In this document: positions 32,888 to 42,018 of the stretch, piece after piece
Numbering within the stretch: position 1 is the stretch's first letter
Layout: each line of letters starts with the position of its first letter
Source: Methylocaldum sp002005105
Lineage (GTDB): Bacteria; Pseudomonadota; Gammaproteobacteria; Methylococcales; Methylococcaceae
Reading direction: 5' to 3'
DNA: 64,000 nt
NCBI RefSeq assembly: GCF_051027545.1
Contig: NZ_CP194902.1
Coordinates: 2,914,001-2,978,000 of the forward strand
The notes under the pieces: model-generated
Seen by the model: only the letters and a program-made list of their open reading frames with translations
The model's database searches: none
What the model was told of the DNA's origin: nothing
Translations under genes and position numbers: made by a program

Positions 32888-34392
32888 GTCTTAATCCCTT
32901 CTTCATAAGGTCTCGATTCAAACTTAGGGATGTCCAACGCAAGCGCTAGCAGGAAGTCTTAATCCCTTCTTCATAAGGTCTCGATTCAAACCCCACGGAC
33001 GGGCAGAACCTACGGAGATATGACGATGGTCTTAATCCCTTCTTCATAAGGTCTCGATTCAAACGGATGCCGCTACCAGAAACCGCAAAGGAGCCAAGTC
33101 TTAATCCCTTCTTCATAAGGTCTCGATTCAAACCACTTTCCTGCCCACGGACGGGCATAGCCCAAGGGTCTTAATCCCTTCTTCATAAGGTCTCGATTCA
33201 AACCAAAGAAGAACGCGAACATTCCCAAACGCAATATGTCTTAATCCCTTCTTCATAAGGTCTCGATTCAAACCCACCACCCCAACAACAACCGTAAGTG
33301 GAGACCAGTCTTAATCCCTTCTTCATAAGGTCTCGATTCAAACTCTGGTCGTCTATGAGCAACGCATGCTCGACCCATGTCTTAATCCCTTCTTCATAAG
33401 GTCTCGATTCAAACTGTTTAAGAAATTTGCTATTGGTTATGCAAAAGAGTCTTAATCCCTTCTTCATAAGGTCTCGATTCAAACAAATTCCTCAACCCAA
33501 TATTGCGGTTGGGGAACGGTCTTAATCCCTTCTTCATAAGGTCTCGATTCAAACAGCAAGCGCTCCGGAACATTCGAAAAGATTAGTCTTAATCCCTTCT
33601 TCATAAGGTCTCGATTCAAACCGCGCGGCAGCACAGAAGACAAAATAGCGTTCCGTCTTAATCCCTTCTTCATAAGGTCTCGATTCAAACGCCGCGCAAA
33701 AAACAAATTCGTTTCGGTAGATATGTCTTAATCCCTTCTTCATAAGGTCTCGATTCAAACCTGACCAATTTGGCGGCGGCTATATCAACGCAAGTCTTAA
33801 TCCCTTCTTCATAAGGTCTCGATTCAAACTTGTAAACTGGCCAAAAAAGGGTGATTTGGAAGCGTCTTAATCCCTTCTTCATAAGGTCTCGATTCAAACA
33901 TAGCAAGCGGTCCAATCCTGCTAGGCATTCTGCCGTCTTAATCCCTTCTTCATAAGGTCTCGATTCAAACACTTGATCAAGAAGGCTGTGCCTACCGTCT
34001 AGACGGGTCTTAATCCCTTCTTCATAAGGTCTCGATTCAAACATACAATGAAAATAAAACACGTCACTTGCTTTATGTCTTAATCCCTTCTTCATAAGGT
34101 CTCGATTCAAACTGGACGGTGTCCGTGAACTTGCCGGGCTCGCCGCGTCTTAATCCCTTCTTCATAAGGTCTCGATTCAAACAATCCCATAGGTTTTACA
34201 GTGGTAAGGCTACCCGGTCTTAATCCCTTCTTCATAAGGTCTCGATTCAAACCGATTGCATCGTCACTCATACGCGAAAGCAAAGAAGTCTTAATCCCTT
34301 CTTCATAAGGTCTCGATTCAAACACAAAGCGAGTCGTTATATTGTCAACAATGTGCGTCTTAATCCCTTCTTCATAAGGTCTCGATTCAAAC
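32888..34392 (-). CRISPR. CRISPR array 1: 22 repeats of 36 bp, 21 spacers
   Basis: The repeat in plus orientation begins GTCTTAATCCCTTCTTCATA and ends AGGTCTCGATTCAAAC. All 22 copies appear identical, with spacers of about 31-37 bp. A 78-bp sequence shared with array 2 follows its right end, so that side is the leader and transcription runs on the minus strand. In crRNA orientation the repeat therefore begins GTTTGAATCGAGACC and ends GGGATTAAGAC. The identity of even the most distal repeats suggests a young or well-maintained array. Confidence 0.98.
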
Positions 34393-34470
34393 CGCTCGTG
34401 TCTAAAACACCTCCAAAGTCAATGGTTTACAAAGGGGGTTGCAGAAAAATCGGCTTGCCGAAAAGTTAGC
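34393..34470 (-). promoter_or_regulatory. CRISPR leader of array 1
   Basis: These 78 bp match the right flank of array 2 at all but a handful of positions ('GCTCGTGTCTAAAACACCTC' start, 'CCGAAAAGTTAGC' end). Conservation stops abruptly after TTAGC. It presumably holds the array promoter and the Cas1-Cas2 docking site. Confidence 0.85.
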
Positions 34471-34487
34471 ATTCGGTACCGGGCGGT

Positions 34488-35639
34488 TCAACCTATCCAT
34501 CGGCGTAAGGTTTCCTTCAAGGTTTTCAATTCCGGTCCGGCGCAGGTCAGTATCCCATAGGCGCGGGCGCGATCTTGAATGGCGGTGGACAGGGGCTGAT
34601 AACTGACCAGCATGGCCTTTGCCTGGAGACCGCCCAGGAGGTTGGAAAGCGCGTCGAGCCGATAGATTGCATCGGCGCCCGCACCGCCGGTCTCGATATC
34701 GTCCCTGAACTGGCGGGTTTTGCACTCGACGATGTACAGCCGGTTTTCCGCGAGAAAGGCAACGTCCAGTTCATTGCGAATCCGCTCGGCGCCGTTTTGC
34801 CGCTCGACTTCCAGCCCTCGGCCGATGTCCTGTATCGCTTTGAGTTCGCTTTTCAGGCTCTGGACCAGACTGTACGCGTACTGTTCCAGCCATCCGCCGT
34901 TGGCGAAGAAGCGGGCCGGCTCGTCGGCGAAATGGAGGCGGCCTTGCCTCGCCATAACGACATCTGCGTTCTCAAACCAGCCGAGGAGGGCCTCGAAGTC
35001 TTCGCGCTCGATCTGGCCCGGTCTGAGTTGGTCGGAGACCAGCGATTCGTTCTGTTCCGCAGACATTGCCGCCCAGTTCAAAATTCGGAGAGCGTTCTGA
35101 TATTTGTCGATGTGCCGGACCAGCCCTTCGGCCAATGTCCGCAAGCGCTCGGGCATGCCGAAGTTCGCCGGCCGTTCGCTCAATTGAGCCCCGTGGGCCT
35201 GAAAGAATCCCTTGAGCTTGATGCGGTTGGCGAGCTCCCTCGGCGGCCGGCCGGCGGGATGCATCCATATCAGCCGGTCCTGTTCGGGATGGACGTAGAA
35301 GATCGGTTGACCGGCCGCGCGGAACACCTCGTAGGCGGCGATGGCCATGGGCTTGGTGCCTCCGGTGGCGTTCAGGGCGAGCTTATCGTGCTCGTGTTCC
35401 GACACCAAAGCCAGCAGCTGCTCCCGAATGGCCTCGATATCGTAGGCATTCTCGATCCTGATCTGGCTCACCGTGACGCCGGCCGGCTGCAGAACGGCCC
35501 GGAGCCAGTCGGCCCGCCGGGCCATGTCGGGGCTTACCAACATGATGATGTGCTTGGGTTTGATCTCGGGATCGAGCGCCGGCGTGATGTTGGGCGTCGG
35601 CTGTCCGGAGACTAGGATTACATGGGTTTGTATCTTCAT
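34488..35639 (-). CDS. card1: CARF-domain nuclease Card1/Can2 (DUF1887)
   Basis: The 383-residue protein has an N-terminal CARF domain (about 1-150) with 'HIIMLVSPDMARRADWL' and the ligand loop 'KLALNATGGTKPMAIAAYEV'. A linker follows, then a PD-(D/E)xK nuclease with 'RNELDVAFLAENRLYIVECK' near residues 285-304 (Asp and E-x-K). Card1/Can2 enzymes bind cyclic tetra-adenylate made by Cas10 and then cut single-stranded DNA and RNA or nick supercoiled DNA. Its ATG overlaps the Cad1 stop (ATGA). It ends 17 bp before leader 1. Confidence 0.93.
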   Translation of the reverse strand: MKIQTHVILVSGQPTPNITPALDPEIKPKHIIMLVSPDMARRADWLRAVLQPAGVTVSQIRIENAYDIEAIREQLLALVSEHEHDKLALNATGGTKPMAIAAYEVFRAAGQPIFYVHPEQDRLIWMHPAGRPPRELANRIKLKGFFQAHGAQLSERPANFGMPERLRTLAEGLVRHIDKYQNALRILNWAAMSAEQNESLVSDQLRPGQIEREDFEALLGWFENADVVMARQGRLHFADEPARFFANGGWLEQYAYSLVQSLKSELKAIQDIGRGLEVERQNGAERIRNELDVAFLAENRLYIVECKTRQFRDDIETGGAGADAIYRLDALSNLLGGLQAKAMLVSYQPLSTAIQDRARAYGILTCAGPELKTLKETLRRWIG

Positions 35640-37792
35640 GGCGTTAGCGGGTCTTCCGAAAAACTGAGATGGCGCGGGTTGAAACCTTCTCGAGGCGAAA
35701 ATTGGGCAAGGACGTGCCGGTAAACCAAAGCATCCATCCGTTTCAGCAACGCTTCTTTTTCCTGGCTCGGCAGAAACGCATGGACGAATGCCTGCTTGAT
35801 CATGGCCAAGGCATCCCAGCAGCTGAAGCAATCGCCGACCATGCGCGCGGCGGTCAAATATTCGCCGGTCATGGTGGTGCGGCTAATGCCCGGATTATCC
35901 GTGCAGAGCGTCAAAGGGAGCCCGGCTTGCCAGAGTCGCCACAGCGGGTAATCGGGGCAGTGCGCCGTTTCAGGGAAAGCGGCGTCGCGATAGCCGACGA
36001 CTTCCCGGTTGGAGCTGGGACAAAGCTCGATACAGATGCCGCGGTCGCGGAAGCGCTGGGCGAGTTTCGGATGATCGCCGATCGTCAGGCCATGCCCGAT
36101 CCGGTCGGCGTGAAGGTGATAGGCCGCGGTCCAAATCTTTTCCGCGGTCTCCCCCTCGCCGGCATGAATCGTCAGCGGCAGGCAGATTTCGAAAGCACGG
36201 GCAAAAGCCTGTGCGACATCCGCCGAAATCGGTTGCGTCTCATCGCCCGCCATGTCGAGCCCAACTACGAAATTTGGCAATTGCTCCTTCGCTCGTACCG
36301 CCAGATCAATTACCTCCGCAAGACGTTCGGGCTGGCGCCGGTCGGCAATGAGTATGAATCGGAACAAGGCCCGCGAATCGGCCGGCAAGCTTGCCGCAGC
36401 GGTTTGCAGGGCGTCGGCCAGCCGATGAAGAAAGGCCAGCCCGTCGCCGTATTTGTGCGGGCTGCCGCGCAGCTCGACATAGGCCAGTCCTTCGTCGTGC
36501 GCCTGGCCTACGAGATGAGCCGCATAGGGTTGAATGGCGGCGGGATGCGACAGGATCGCCGAGCCGGACAGTTCGCCGGGCCGTTCATAGGCCTTGAAGC
36601 CACGGGGTCCCGATTTCAGATCGAATCTCGGCTCGGTGGCGTCGAACAGGTTGCCGGTCAATTGGGGGGCGTCGGCGTGTACGAGCAGCGCCGCGGTCCA
36701 ATGCGGCCTCGGAATGGCCGAGGTCTTCAGTCGGTCCGGCCAATCCCAGGGCCAGATGGCTTGCCGCAGGAGCGGCGCAATATGGCCGAGGGCGCGCTCG
36801 CGCTCGGGAGGGCCCAATGCCTCCCAAACCGAGCGGCCGACCTCGCGCTGGGCATCGAGATCGAGACAGCCGCCGATGTGCCGGTGCAAATCGGCCTTGG
36901 GCAGCCCTTGCAACCAGTCGGCCAATCCGGGGGGCAACGGCTGTTTCCGCAGAATCTCGATGACGCGCGGCGGCAGGCGGTAAAGGCTGCGCCAGTTCTC
37001 GTGGTGTTCCGTCTCGCCGAGCGCTCTCAGGTAATTTCCCAGCAGTTGGCTCCCGGCCTTTTCGCGCGACCGGATCTCCTCGCAAAGCCCGTGGCCGGCG
37101 GCCGGCGTCCATGTCAACGAGGCTCCGTGTGAGGCCAGGGGAAGCGGAAAATCGCGGCTGGCGACGGCGCGCCGTCCATCGAGCTCGACATCCAGGAGTT
37201 CGCTGCGCCGGCCCGCTCCCGCAATGAGCGGCACGATCGCGGATGCAACCTCGGCGGGCAATTCGCGGGTGAAGAACTCGGCTGTTCCCGTTTTCAAAAG
37301 CTCCGGCAGGGGGTCTTGCCCGACCACATGGATCAGCGCGTCACAGCCGAGCACGGAGCCCGCCCATTGGAGATCGGCGCTCATGGTTTTCCGCCCGCCG
37401 GCCAGCGACAGAACCACCTGACCGTCCCCGGCGCGCTCGTGCGCCAGGAGGCAGGCGCGCAGCAGGAGTTCGCGGAATCGGTCGCACTCGGGCTGGCTGG
37501 CGAGCTGGTCGGTTCCTGCCGCCTGCCAGATCCGGAGGATCGGCGGATGCTCCAGCCGCGCATGCCAATCGCGGAGATACGCAAGTCCTTGCCGCGGCAG
37601 GTCTCCCAGCGTGGTACAGACCCAGATTTCGTCGGGCGCCTCCAGTCGATAGTCCTCGCGTTGCCGCGTGAAATCAGCGCATCGTGGATGATAACGGTAG
37701 AGCGGCAAACGGTCCGGCGCGAGAAAACCGTAAACCTCCGGAATTACTGCCCAGGAGGCGCCGAGCGTACATAGCAGAATATTCGCTTTCAT
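35636..37792 (-). CDS. cad1: CARF-adenosine deaminase Cad1/CAAD
   Basis: The 718-residue protein has an N-terminal CARF domain (about 1-215) with 'GQVVLSLAGGRKTMSADLQW'. A C-terminal adenosine-deaminase TIM barrel begins near 290. It has 'KADLHRHIGG' (metal His pair, about 300), 'LTIHAGEGETAEKIW' (about 540), 'HADRIGHGLTIG' (about 555), 'IELCPSSNREV' and 'LTLCTDNPGIS' (metal Asp, about 628). CRISPR-associated deaminases of this design, activated by cyclic oligoadenylate, have been reported to convert ATP to ITP and arrest growth. All expected metal ligands appear present. It is coupled by ATGA overlaps to the Nudix gene upstream and card1 downstream. Confidence 0.94.
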   Translation of the reverse strand: MKANILLCTLGASWAVIPEVYGFLAPDRLPLYRYHPRCADFTRQREDYRLEAPDEIWVCTTLGDLPRQGLAYLRDWHARLEHPPILRIWQAAGTDQLASQPECDRFRELLLRACLLAHERAGDGQVVLSLAGGRKTMSADLQWAGSVLGCDALIHVVGQDPLPELLKTGTAEFFTRELPAEVASAIVPLIAGAGRRSELLDVELDGRRAVASRDFPLPLASHGASLTWTPAAGHGLCEEIRSREKAGSQLLGNYLRALGETEHHENWRSLYRLPPRVIEILRKQPLPPGLADWLQGLPKADLHRHIGGCLDLDAQREVGRSVWEALGPPERERALGHIAPLLRQAIWPWDWPDRLKTSAIPRPHWTAALLVHADAPQLTGNLFDATEPRFDLKSGPRGFKAYERPGELSGSAILSHPAAIQPYAAHLVGQAHDEGLAYVELRGSPHKYGDGLAFLHRLADALQTAAASLPADSRALFRFILIADRRQPERLAEVIDLAVRAKEQLPNFVVGLDMAGDETQPISADVAQAFARAFEICLPLTIHAGEGETAEKIWTAAYHLHADRIGHGLTIGDHPKLAQRFRDRGICIELCPSSNREVVGYRDAAFPETAHCPDYPLWRLWQAGLPLTLCTDNPGISRTTMTGEYLTAARMVGDCFSCWDALAMIKQAFVHAFLPSQEKEALLKRMDALVYRHVLAQFSPREGFNPRHLSFSEDPLTP

Positions 37793-38373
37793 ACGGAATT
37801 CCGGATCGAAAATCCGGCGGCGAGACGGCTCCACAATTCGAAGCGCGCGTCATCCGCGATCCGCCCCGCCGGAATAAAGCCGATACCGCTCAGGCCTTGG
37901 CCCTCGGCCGGTTTTGGCGGCGCGTCTTCCGGCCAGGAAAGGAGATACAGCAAGCCGATGTGCACGCGGCCGATTGCCGAAAGACCCTCGTAGATCCAGG
38001 CGACCGGTTCCGGGATAGCCGTGTCCGGCTGCCAAAGCAGCTCTTCCCGTAATTCGCGGCGAAGCGCGCGATCAGCCATCCGCTCGATCGATTCCGCCGC
38101 GTCGATGTCCTCGATATGCCCGCCGACGCCGGCGCTCAGCCGGTCCCGCAGCCGCGAATCGCCGCCGTTCCGGGCATAACACCAGATCTCGCCGCGAGCG
38201 TTCCGGAGCAGCGCGTAAGGAATGATCTGCAACAACCGCTCGTCGCCCTCGGCCTCCGAGCGACGCCGCCATGACCAGTTCCGGGGCCACGTCCAGGTGG
38301 TTCGCGCCCAGGCATCAGCCTCCGGTAAAGATGGACACTCGGCTCGCGGGATGACCAGGACACGTGCGCTCAT
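37789..38373 (-). CDS. CRISPR-associated Nudix hydrolase
   Basis: The 194-residue protein contains a Nudix box, 'GVGGHIEDIDAAESIERM' continuing to 'ALRRELREELLW' (about residues 82-115). The G...E...REx2EE residues are kept but the helix-preceding part is longer than the classic 23-residue box. Around it are 'LQIIPYALLRNARGEIWCY' and 'IGLLYLLSW'. In published CAAD systems a neighbouring Nudix enzyme hydrolyses ITP to IMP, and the same role is inferred here. Its start overlaps csx16 and its stop overlaps cad1. Confidence 0.88.
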   Translation of the reverse strand: MSARVLVIPRAECPSLPEADAWARTTWTWPRNWSWRRRSEAEGDERLLQIIPYALLRNARGEIWCYARNGGDSRLRDRLSAGVGGHIEDIDAAESIERMADRALRRELREELLWQPDTAIPEPVAWIYEGLSAIGRVHIGLLYLLSWPEDAPPKPAEGQGLSGIGFIPAGRIADDARFELWSRLAAGFSIRNSV

Positions 38374-38675
38374 GGGTTTTCGCCTTCAGCCGCGATGACG
38401 CGGTATTCCACGATGCGGGCGCCGAAACGCCTAAGATCCTGAGCCGACAACTCGCGTCCCCGCCAATCCGGGGGTATTTCGAGCGCCAGATGAAGATAGC
38501 GGGCGCCTCGGGCACATACCTCCGCGGCCAAATGGACGGGCAGGGTGCCGATGACCCGATCCCCGGCTTTCACCACGGCCATGTCCATGTGCGCCAATTG
38601 CCGATCCACCGCGATGCCGCTTTCGCGCGCCCATTCGATGGCGCCCGCATGGCGGGTAACGAAGTAAGTTGTCAT
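38370..38675 (-). CDS. csx16: CRISPR-associated protein Csx16
   Basis: The 101-residue protein closely fits the Csx16 family (VVA1548 type): 'TYFVTRHAGAIEWARESGI', 'GDRVIGTLPVHLAAEVCARG', 'ARYLHLALEIPPDWRGREL' and 'RFGARIVEY'. Recent work assigns ring-nuclease activity to Csx16-type proteins, which would switch off cyclic oligoadenylate signalling. I hold that assignment as likely rather than certain. It is the first gene of the effector operon and starts 65 bp after the trailing end of array 2. It has no strong ribosome site or obvious own promoter. Confidence 0.92.
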   Translation of the reverse strand: MTTYFVTRHAGAIEWARESGIAVDRQLAHMDMAVVKAGDRVIGTLPVHLAAEVCARGARYLHLALEIPPDWRGRELSAQDLRRFGARIVEYRVIAAEGENP

Positions 38676-38740
38676 GGTTAAAAAGAATGGTTATTGGAAA
38701 GACCTTATGATTGCTCTTTTAATCGTGGTTTTAATCGTTT

Positions 38741-39746
38741 GCATATATCCCTTCTTCATAAGGTCTCGATTCAAACGGGACATTTTCACGCAGGCCGGAC
38801 TGGATCCGGAGTCTTAATCCCTTCTTCATAAGGTCTCGATTCAAACGACATGTCCCTAAGGACACCCCGTCTTAATCCCTTCTTCATAAGGTCTCGATTC
38901 AAACTTAAGCCTGTTAAGAGACATCATGGAAGAACGTAGGTCTTAATCCCTTCTTCATAAGGTCTCGATTCAAACGCGGGCGGGTTTAGCTGGGCAGTTT
39001 GAGAACAGCTGTCTTAATCCCTTCTTCATAAGGTCTCGATTCAAACACCGCAACCGCACCGAAAGCGGACTTGTCGGACTGTCTTAATCCCTTCTTCATA
39101 AGGTCTCGATTCAAACTTGACCAATAAGGTTAAGGCCGACAGGGAGAAGGAGTCTTAATCCCTTCTTCATAAGGTCTCGATTCAAACCGCATTCTGGAAC
39201 GGATTCAGAGACTACATAACCGTCTTAATCCCTTCTTCATAAGGTCTCGATTCAAACACTAGCAGCGTTCTGTTACGTGCTGGAAGAATTTCGTCTTAAT
39301 CCCTTCTTCATAAGGTCTCGATTCAAACCTATAGTTGATCTTAAGACCATTATTTTATTTATGTCTTAATCCCTTCTTCATAAGGTCTCGATTCAAACCT
39401 GATCGACACCTTGACTCGCCGAGTCAAGGATCGTCTTAATCCCTTCTTCATAAGGTCTCGATTCAAACATAGAGTCTATCGAAAGTCCGTAAGGCTAACC
39501 GCGTCTTAATCCCTTCTTCATAAGGTCTCGATTCAAACTTATATCTTCACCAACACTAACTAAAGAGAGTAGTCTTAATCCCTTCTTCATAAGGTCTCGA
39601 TTCAAACAGGATCAAAAGAAGACAAAGCCTATCAAGGTTTAGTCTTAATCCCTTCTTCATAAGGTCTCGATTCAAACCTGAGGGTTCATCATGCCTTTGC
39701 TTCGCGCTGTGTCTTAATCCCTTCTTCATAAGGTCTCGATTCAAAC
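38741..39746 (-). CRISPR. CRISPR array 2: 15 repeats of 36 bp, 14 spacers
   Basis: It uses the same repeat as array 1. The leftmost copy (38741-38776) has lost the first bases (GCATATATCC for GTCTTAATCC), as expected at the old, trailer end. The other 14 look identical. The spacer at 38847-38868 is only 22 bp, while the others are about 34-35 bp. The leader lies at the right, so transcription runs on the minus strand toward csx16. Confidence 0.98.
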
Positions 39747-39824
39747 GGCTCGTGTCTAAAACACCTCCATAGTCAACGGTTTACAAAGGGGTTTGCAGAA
39801 AAATCGGCTTACCGAAAAGTTAGC
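39747..39824 (-). promoter_or_regulatory. CRISPR leader of array 2
   Basis: This 78-bp block is conserved with 34393-34470. Differences are single substitutions such as CAAAGTCAATGG against CATAGTCAACGG. Confidence 0.85.
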
Positions 39825-39850
39825 GTCGAGTGATGGCGATTTTCGGAGCG

Positions 39851-40333
39851 TCATGCGGGCAACTCGACACGGGTCGGAAATTCGGGCGCCAGGGTGCTGT
39901 GTTCGAGCCGGGCGTGGTTGTTGTAGAACAGCATTTCGCCGTCTTCCCGGCACACCCAGAATTCGCGCACGCCACGGGCGAAATAAAGTTCCTTCTTTTC
40001 CTCCGTTTCGGCCCGGCCGTTTGACGGCGAAAGCACTTCGACCACGATTTCAGGGGCTTCCGGGGAAGGATTGGCCAAACCGCGGTGGGCGAAAAACTCC
40101 GCGCTGGCCCAAACCGCGTCGGCCACTTTCACGCCCTCGGAGGTTTGTACGCTGCACTCGGACAATACCCGTCCGTGGGGAAGATGTTGCCTCAGCAGGT
40201 TCAAAATCTCGCCTTGGAGCCGGGAGCGTTTGTCGGTGGCCGGACTCATGACGATATGCCCCCAGCGGTCGGTTTCGAATTTGAAGGGAAGGTCCTTGAA
40301 TAACGGGTTATCGCAGATGTCTTGCCAGTTCAT
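39851..40333 (-). CDS. Uma2-family (DUF820) putative nuclease
   Basis: The 160-residue protein has the Uma2 PD-(D/E)xK-like core. It shows 'ILNLLRQHLPHGRVLSE', 'GVKVADAVWAS', 'PEIVVEVLSPSNGRAETEEK' and 'ARGVREFWVCREDGE'. Uma2 proteins are widespread, often in multicopy, and only presumed to be nucleases. It sits between csm5 and leader 2 in the direction of the operon. Whether it takes part in immunity or is a passenger is open. Confidence 0.88.
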   Translation of the reverse strand: MNWQDICDNPLFKDLPFKFETDRWGHIVMSPATDKRSRLQGEILNLLRQHLPHGRVLSECSVQTSEGVKVADAVWASAEFFAHRGLANPSPEAPEIVVEVLSPSNGRAETEEKKELYFARGVREFWVCREDGEMLFYNNHARLEHSTLAPEFPTRVELPA

Positions 40334-40386
40334 AACGTGTTCTCCGCTGACGGAAGAAACCGATAGACGGATTCAGTGCAAGCTCA

Positions 40387-42018
40387 TCATGGCGCCATGA
40401 GACTGCGCAACAGTTTCTTGCGCTTGCCGTCGTCCTTGCGGATGCCGAGCCAGTCGAATATCTCGACGGCTACGGGGTGCAGGGCCTGGCGGTCGGATTC
40501 GTCCCAACTCGCCGCCTCCTGGATCAGATTCCGTAAGCGGTCGTACAACTGGCTGCCGGGACCTTTGCCCTTATTGGCCGCAGTCATTTCGCCACGCAGG
40601 GCTTCGGTCCGCTGCTGGTTTTCCGACATGGCCGCGAAACGGGCGGCTTGGGCTTCCGCTCTTGCGGTCTCTTCGGCGGCTTGCCGCCGCGCGTCGGCTT
40701 CGGCTCGGCATCGTTCGGCCCGCAGTCGCTCGGCCTCGGATTTCCGCTTTTGTTCCTGTTCCAGTCGATCGTAGGCCGCTTGCGCGTTACGTCGGAGGAA
40801 GGCGTGCGTTTCGCGCAGGCCGGCATCGTCGAGTTCGACCAGTATCCAGCCGAAGGGCAACATGCCTCCCTGCTGAGTCCGATCGTCGGCGGCCAGCCAG
40901 ACGGTGGTGGATTCGTGCTGATACTTCGGGGGCTTTCCCGGTCCTTGCATGATCTTGATGCTGCGCACCCCATCGAGGGTCTTGCTTTCGGCGCCGCCAT
41001 ATCGTCCGAGCCTGAGCAGGAAAGCTTGATTTGCCAGGAATGCCTGCTCCAGCTCGTCCCGCAGCAATGCCCTCATATCCGCCAGCCAATGCTGATCCGC
41101 ATAGCCGAGTTCTTCCAGCCGTTTCAGTTCGGCCTTGAATTGCGGCAGCGCATAACGATTGACCCGCGCCGCCAGTTCGCGGAAATCGCGGAACGGCAGT
41201 TTGTTTCGCACTTGGCGCAGTATTGGATCGTCTTGCAAGGCGAGAGTCGCGGTAAAGCTCCGGCTGCGGTTGGCGGCCAGACATTCGAGCAGAATCGGCG
41301 GACCTTGGTCGGCGCGGCTCGGCTTGTCGGAACGCTTGCGCTTGCGATTGACGGCGAAGCGGATCTCTAAGCCGTTTAAGCCCTCGGGGTGGCGGTAGGA
41401 TGCGTCGCCGATCTTGAGCAGGCGCAAAGGATCGTTTTCGAGATGACGGAAATCGTAAGCCAGCAATCGCTGCTGGAGTTCCTGGTTATTCTCGCGCCGC
41501 TCTCTTCCGCTGTGGTCGGTCACCAGCGGGAGTGAATCGCCTTTGTTCAGCGCGTCGAGCAAGGCGGTTCTGATCGCCCCCTTGAAGCTGCTGCCGGGGA
41601 TATAGGGGGTCCCGCCGTGCGGATTGAAGCTGTTCCGCTGGATGATCAGTTGGTTGGAAATCCGGCGTCCGTCCCGTTCGTGTTGCGCGGTTTGGCCGAT
41701 ACGGTCCCGGTAAAGACGCGCCACGCCTTCCGCCACCGGCACGCGATGCTGAGCCCAGACGGAGAGCTGTTCCCGTTTTTGGTGGATGAAAGCCTGAATC
41801 TGCCGCAGACTCTCTTGGCCCCGCTCCTTCTCGGCAATACCCGCAAGCTTTTGCAGTTCCGCCGGCGCCAGGGCTTCCAGCAACTGCAACTCCCCGAAAT
41901 AGTGCAGGTAACCCTCGTCGATGACGTAATTGGTGGGGTAATAATCTTCGCCGCTACCGATATGCACCGGGGTGAGCGTCGAGATGTAAACGGTTTGGGT
42001 GTTTAAGAAAGAACTCAC
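40387..42018 (-). CDS. csm5: Type III-A RAMP protein Csm5
   Basis: The 543-residue RAMP begins 'SSFLNTQTVYISTLTPVHIG' with the Csm5 'HIGSGEDYYPTNYVID' block and 'GGTPYIPGSSFKGAIRTALL'. A charged coiled-coil insert rich in Glu/Arg/Ala lies at about residues 410-480, and the C-terminal tail is basic. Csm5 caps the 3' side of the crRNA in the Csm complex. The likely start is GTG at 42018 with GGGAGG upstream, overlapping the csm4 stop. It is longer than many Csm5 proteins because of the coiled-coil insert. Confidence 0.92.
   Translation of the reverse strand: MSSFLNTQTVYISTLTPVHIGSGEDYYPTNYVIDEGYLHYFGELQLLEALAPAELQKLAGIAEKERGQESLRQIQAFIHQKREQLSVWAQHRVPVAEGVARLYRDRIGQTAQHERDGRRISNQLIIQRNSFNPHGGTPYIPGSSFKGAIRTALLDALNKGDSLPLVTDHSGRERRENNQELQQRLLAYDFRHLENDPLRLLKIGDASYRHPEGLNGLEIRFAVNRKRKRSDKPSRADQGPPILLECLAANRSRSFTATLALQDDPILRQVRNKLPFRDFRELAARVNRYALPQFKAELKRLEELGYADQHWLADMRALLRDELEQAFLANQAFLLRLGRYGGAESKTLDGVRSIKIMQGPGKPPKYQHESTTVWLAADDRTQQGGMLPFGWILVELDDAGLRETHAFLRRNAQAAYDRLEQEQKRKSEAERLRAERCRAEADARRQAAEETARAEAQAARFAAMSENQQRTEALRGEMTAANKGKGPGSQLYDRLRNLIQEAASWDESDRQALHPVAVEIFDWLGIRKDDGKRKKLLRSLMAP

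Noticed and set aside
32946..34325. Minus-strand ORFs with repeated 'NRDLMKKGLR' and 'FESRPYEEGIKT'
   Set aside because: These are translations of the CRISPR repeats, not proteins.
35669..37132. Plus-strand ORF of 487 codons antisense to cad1
   Set aside because: It is a shadow of the deaminase gene; no motif is recognisable.
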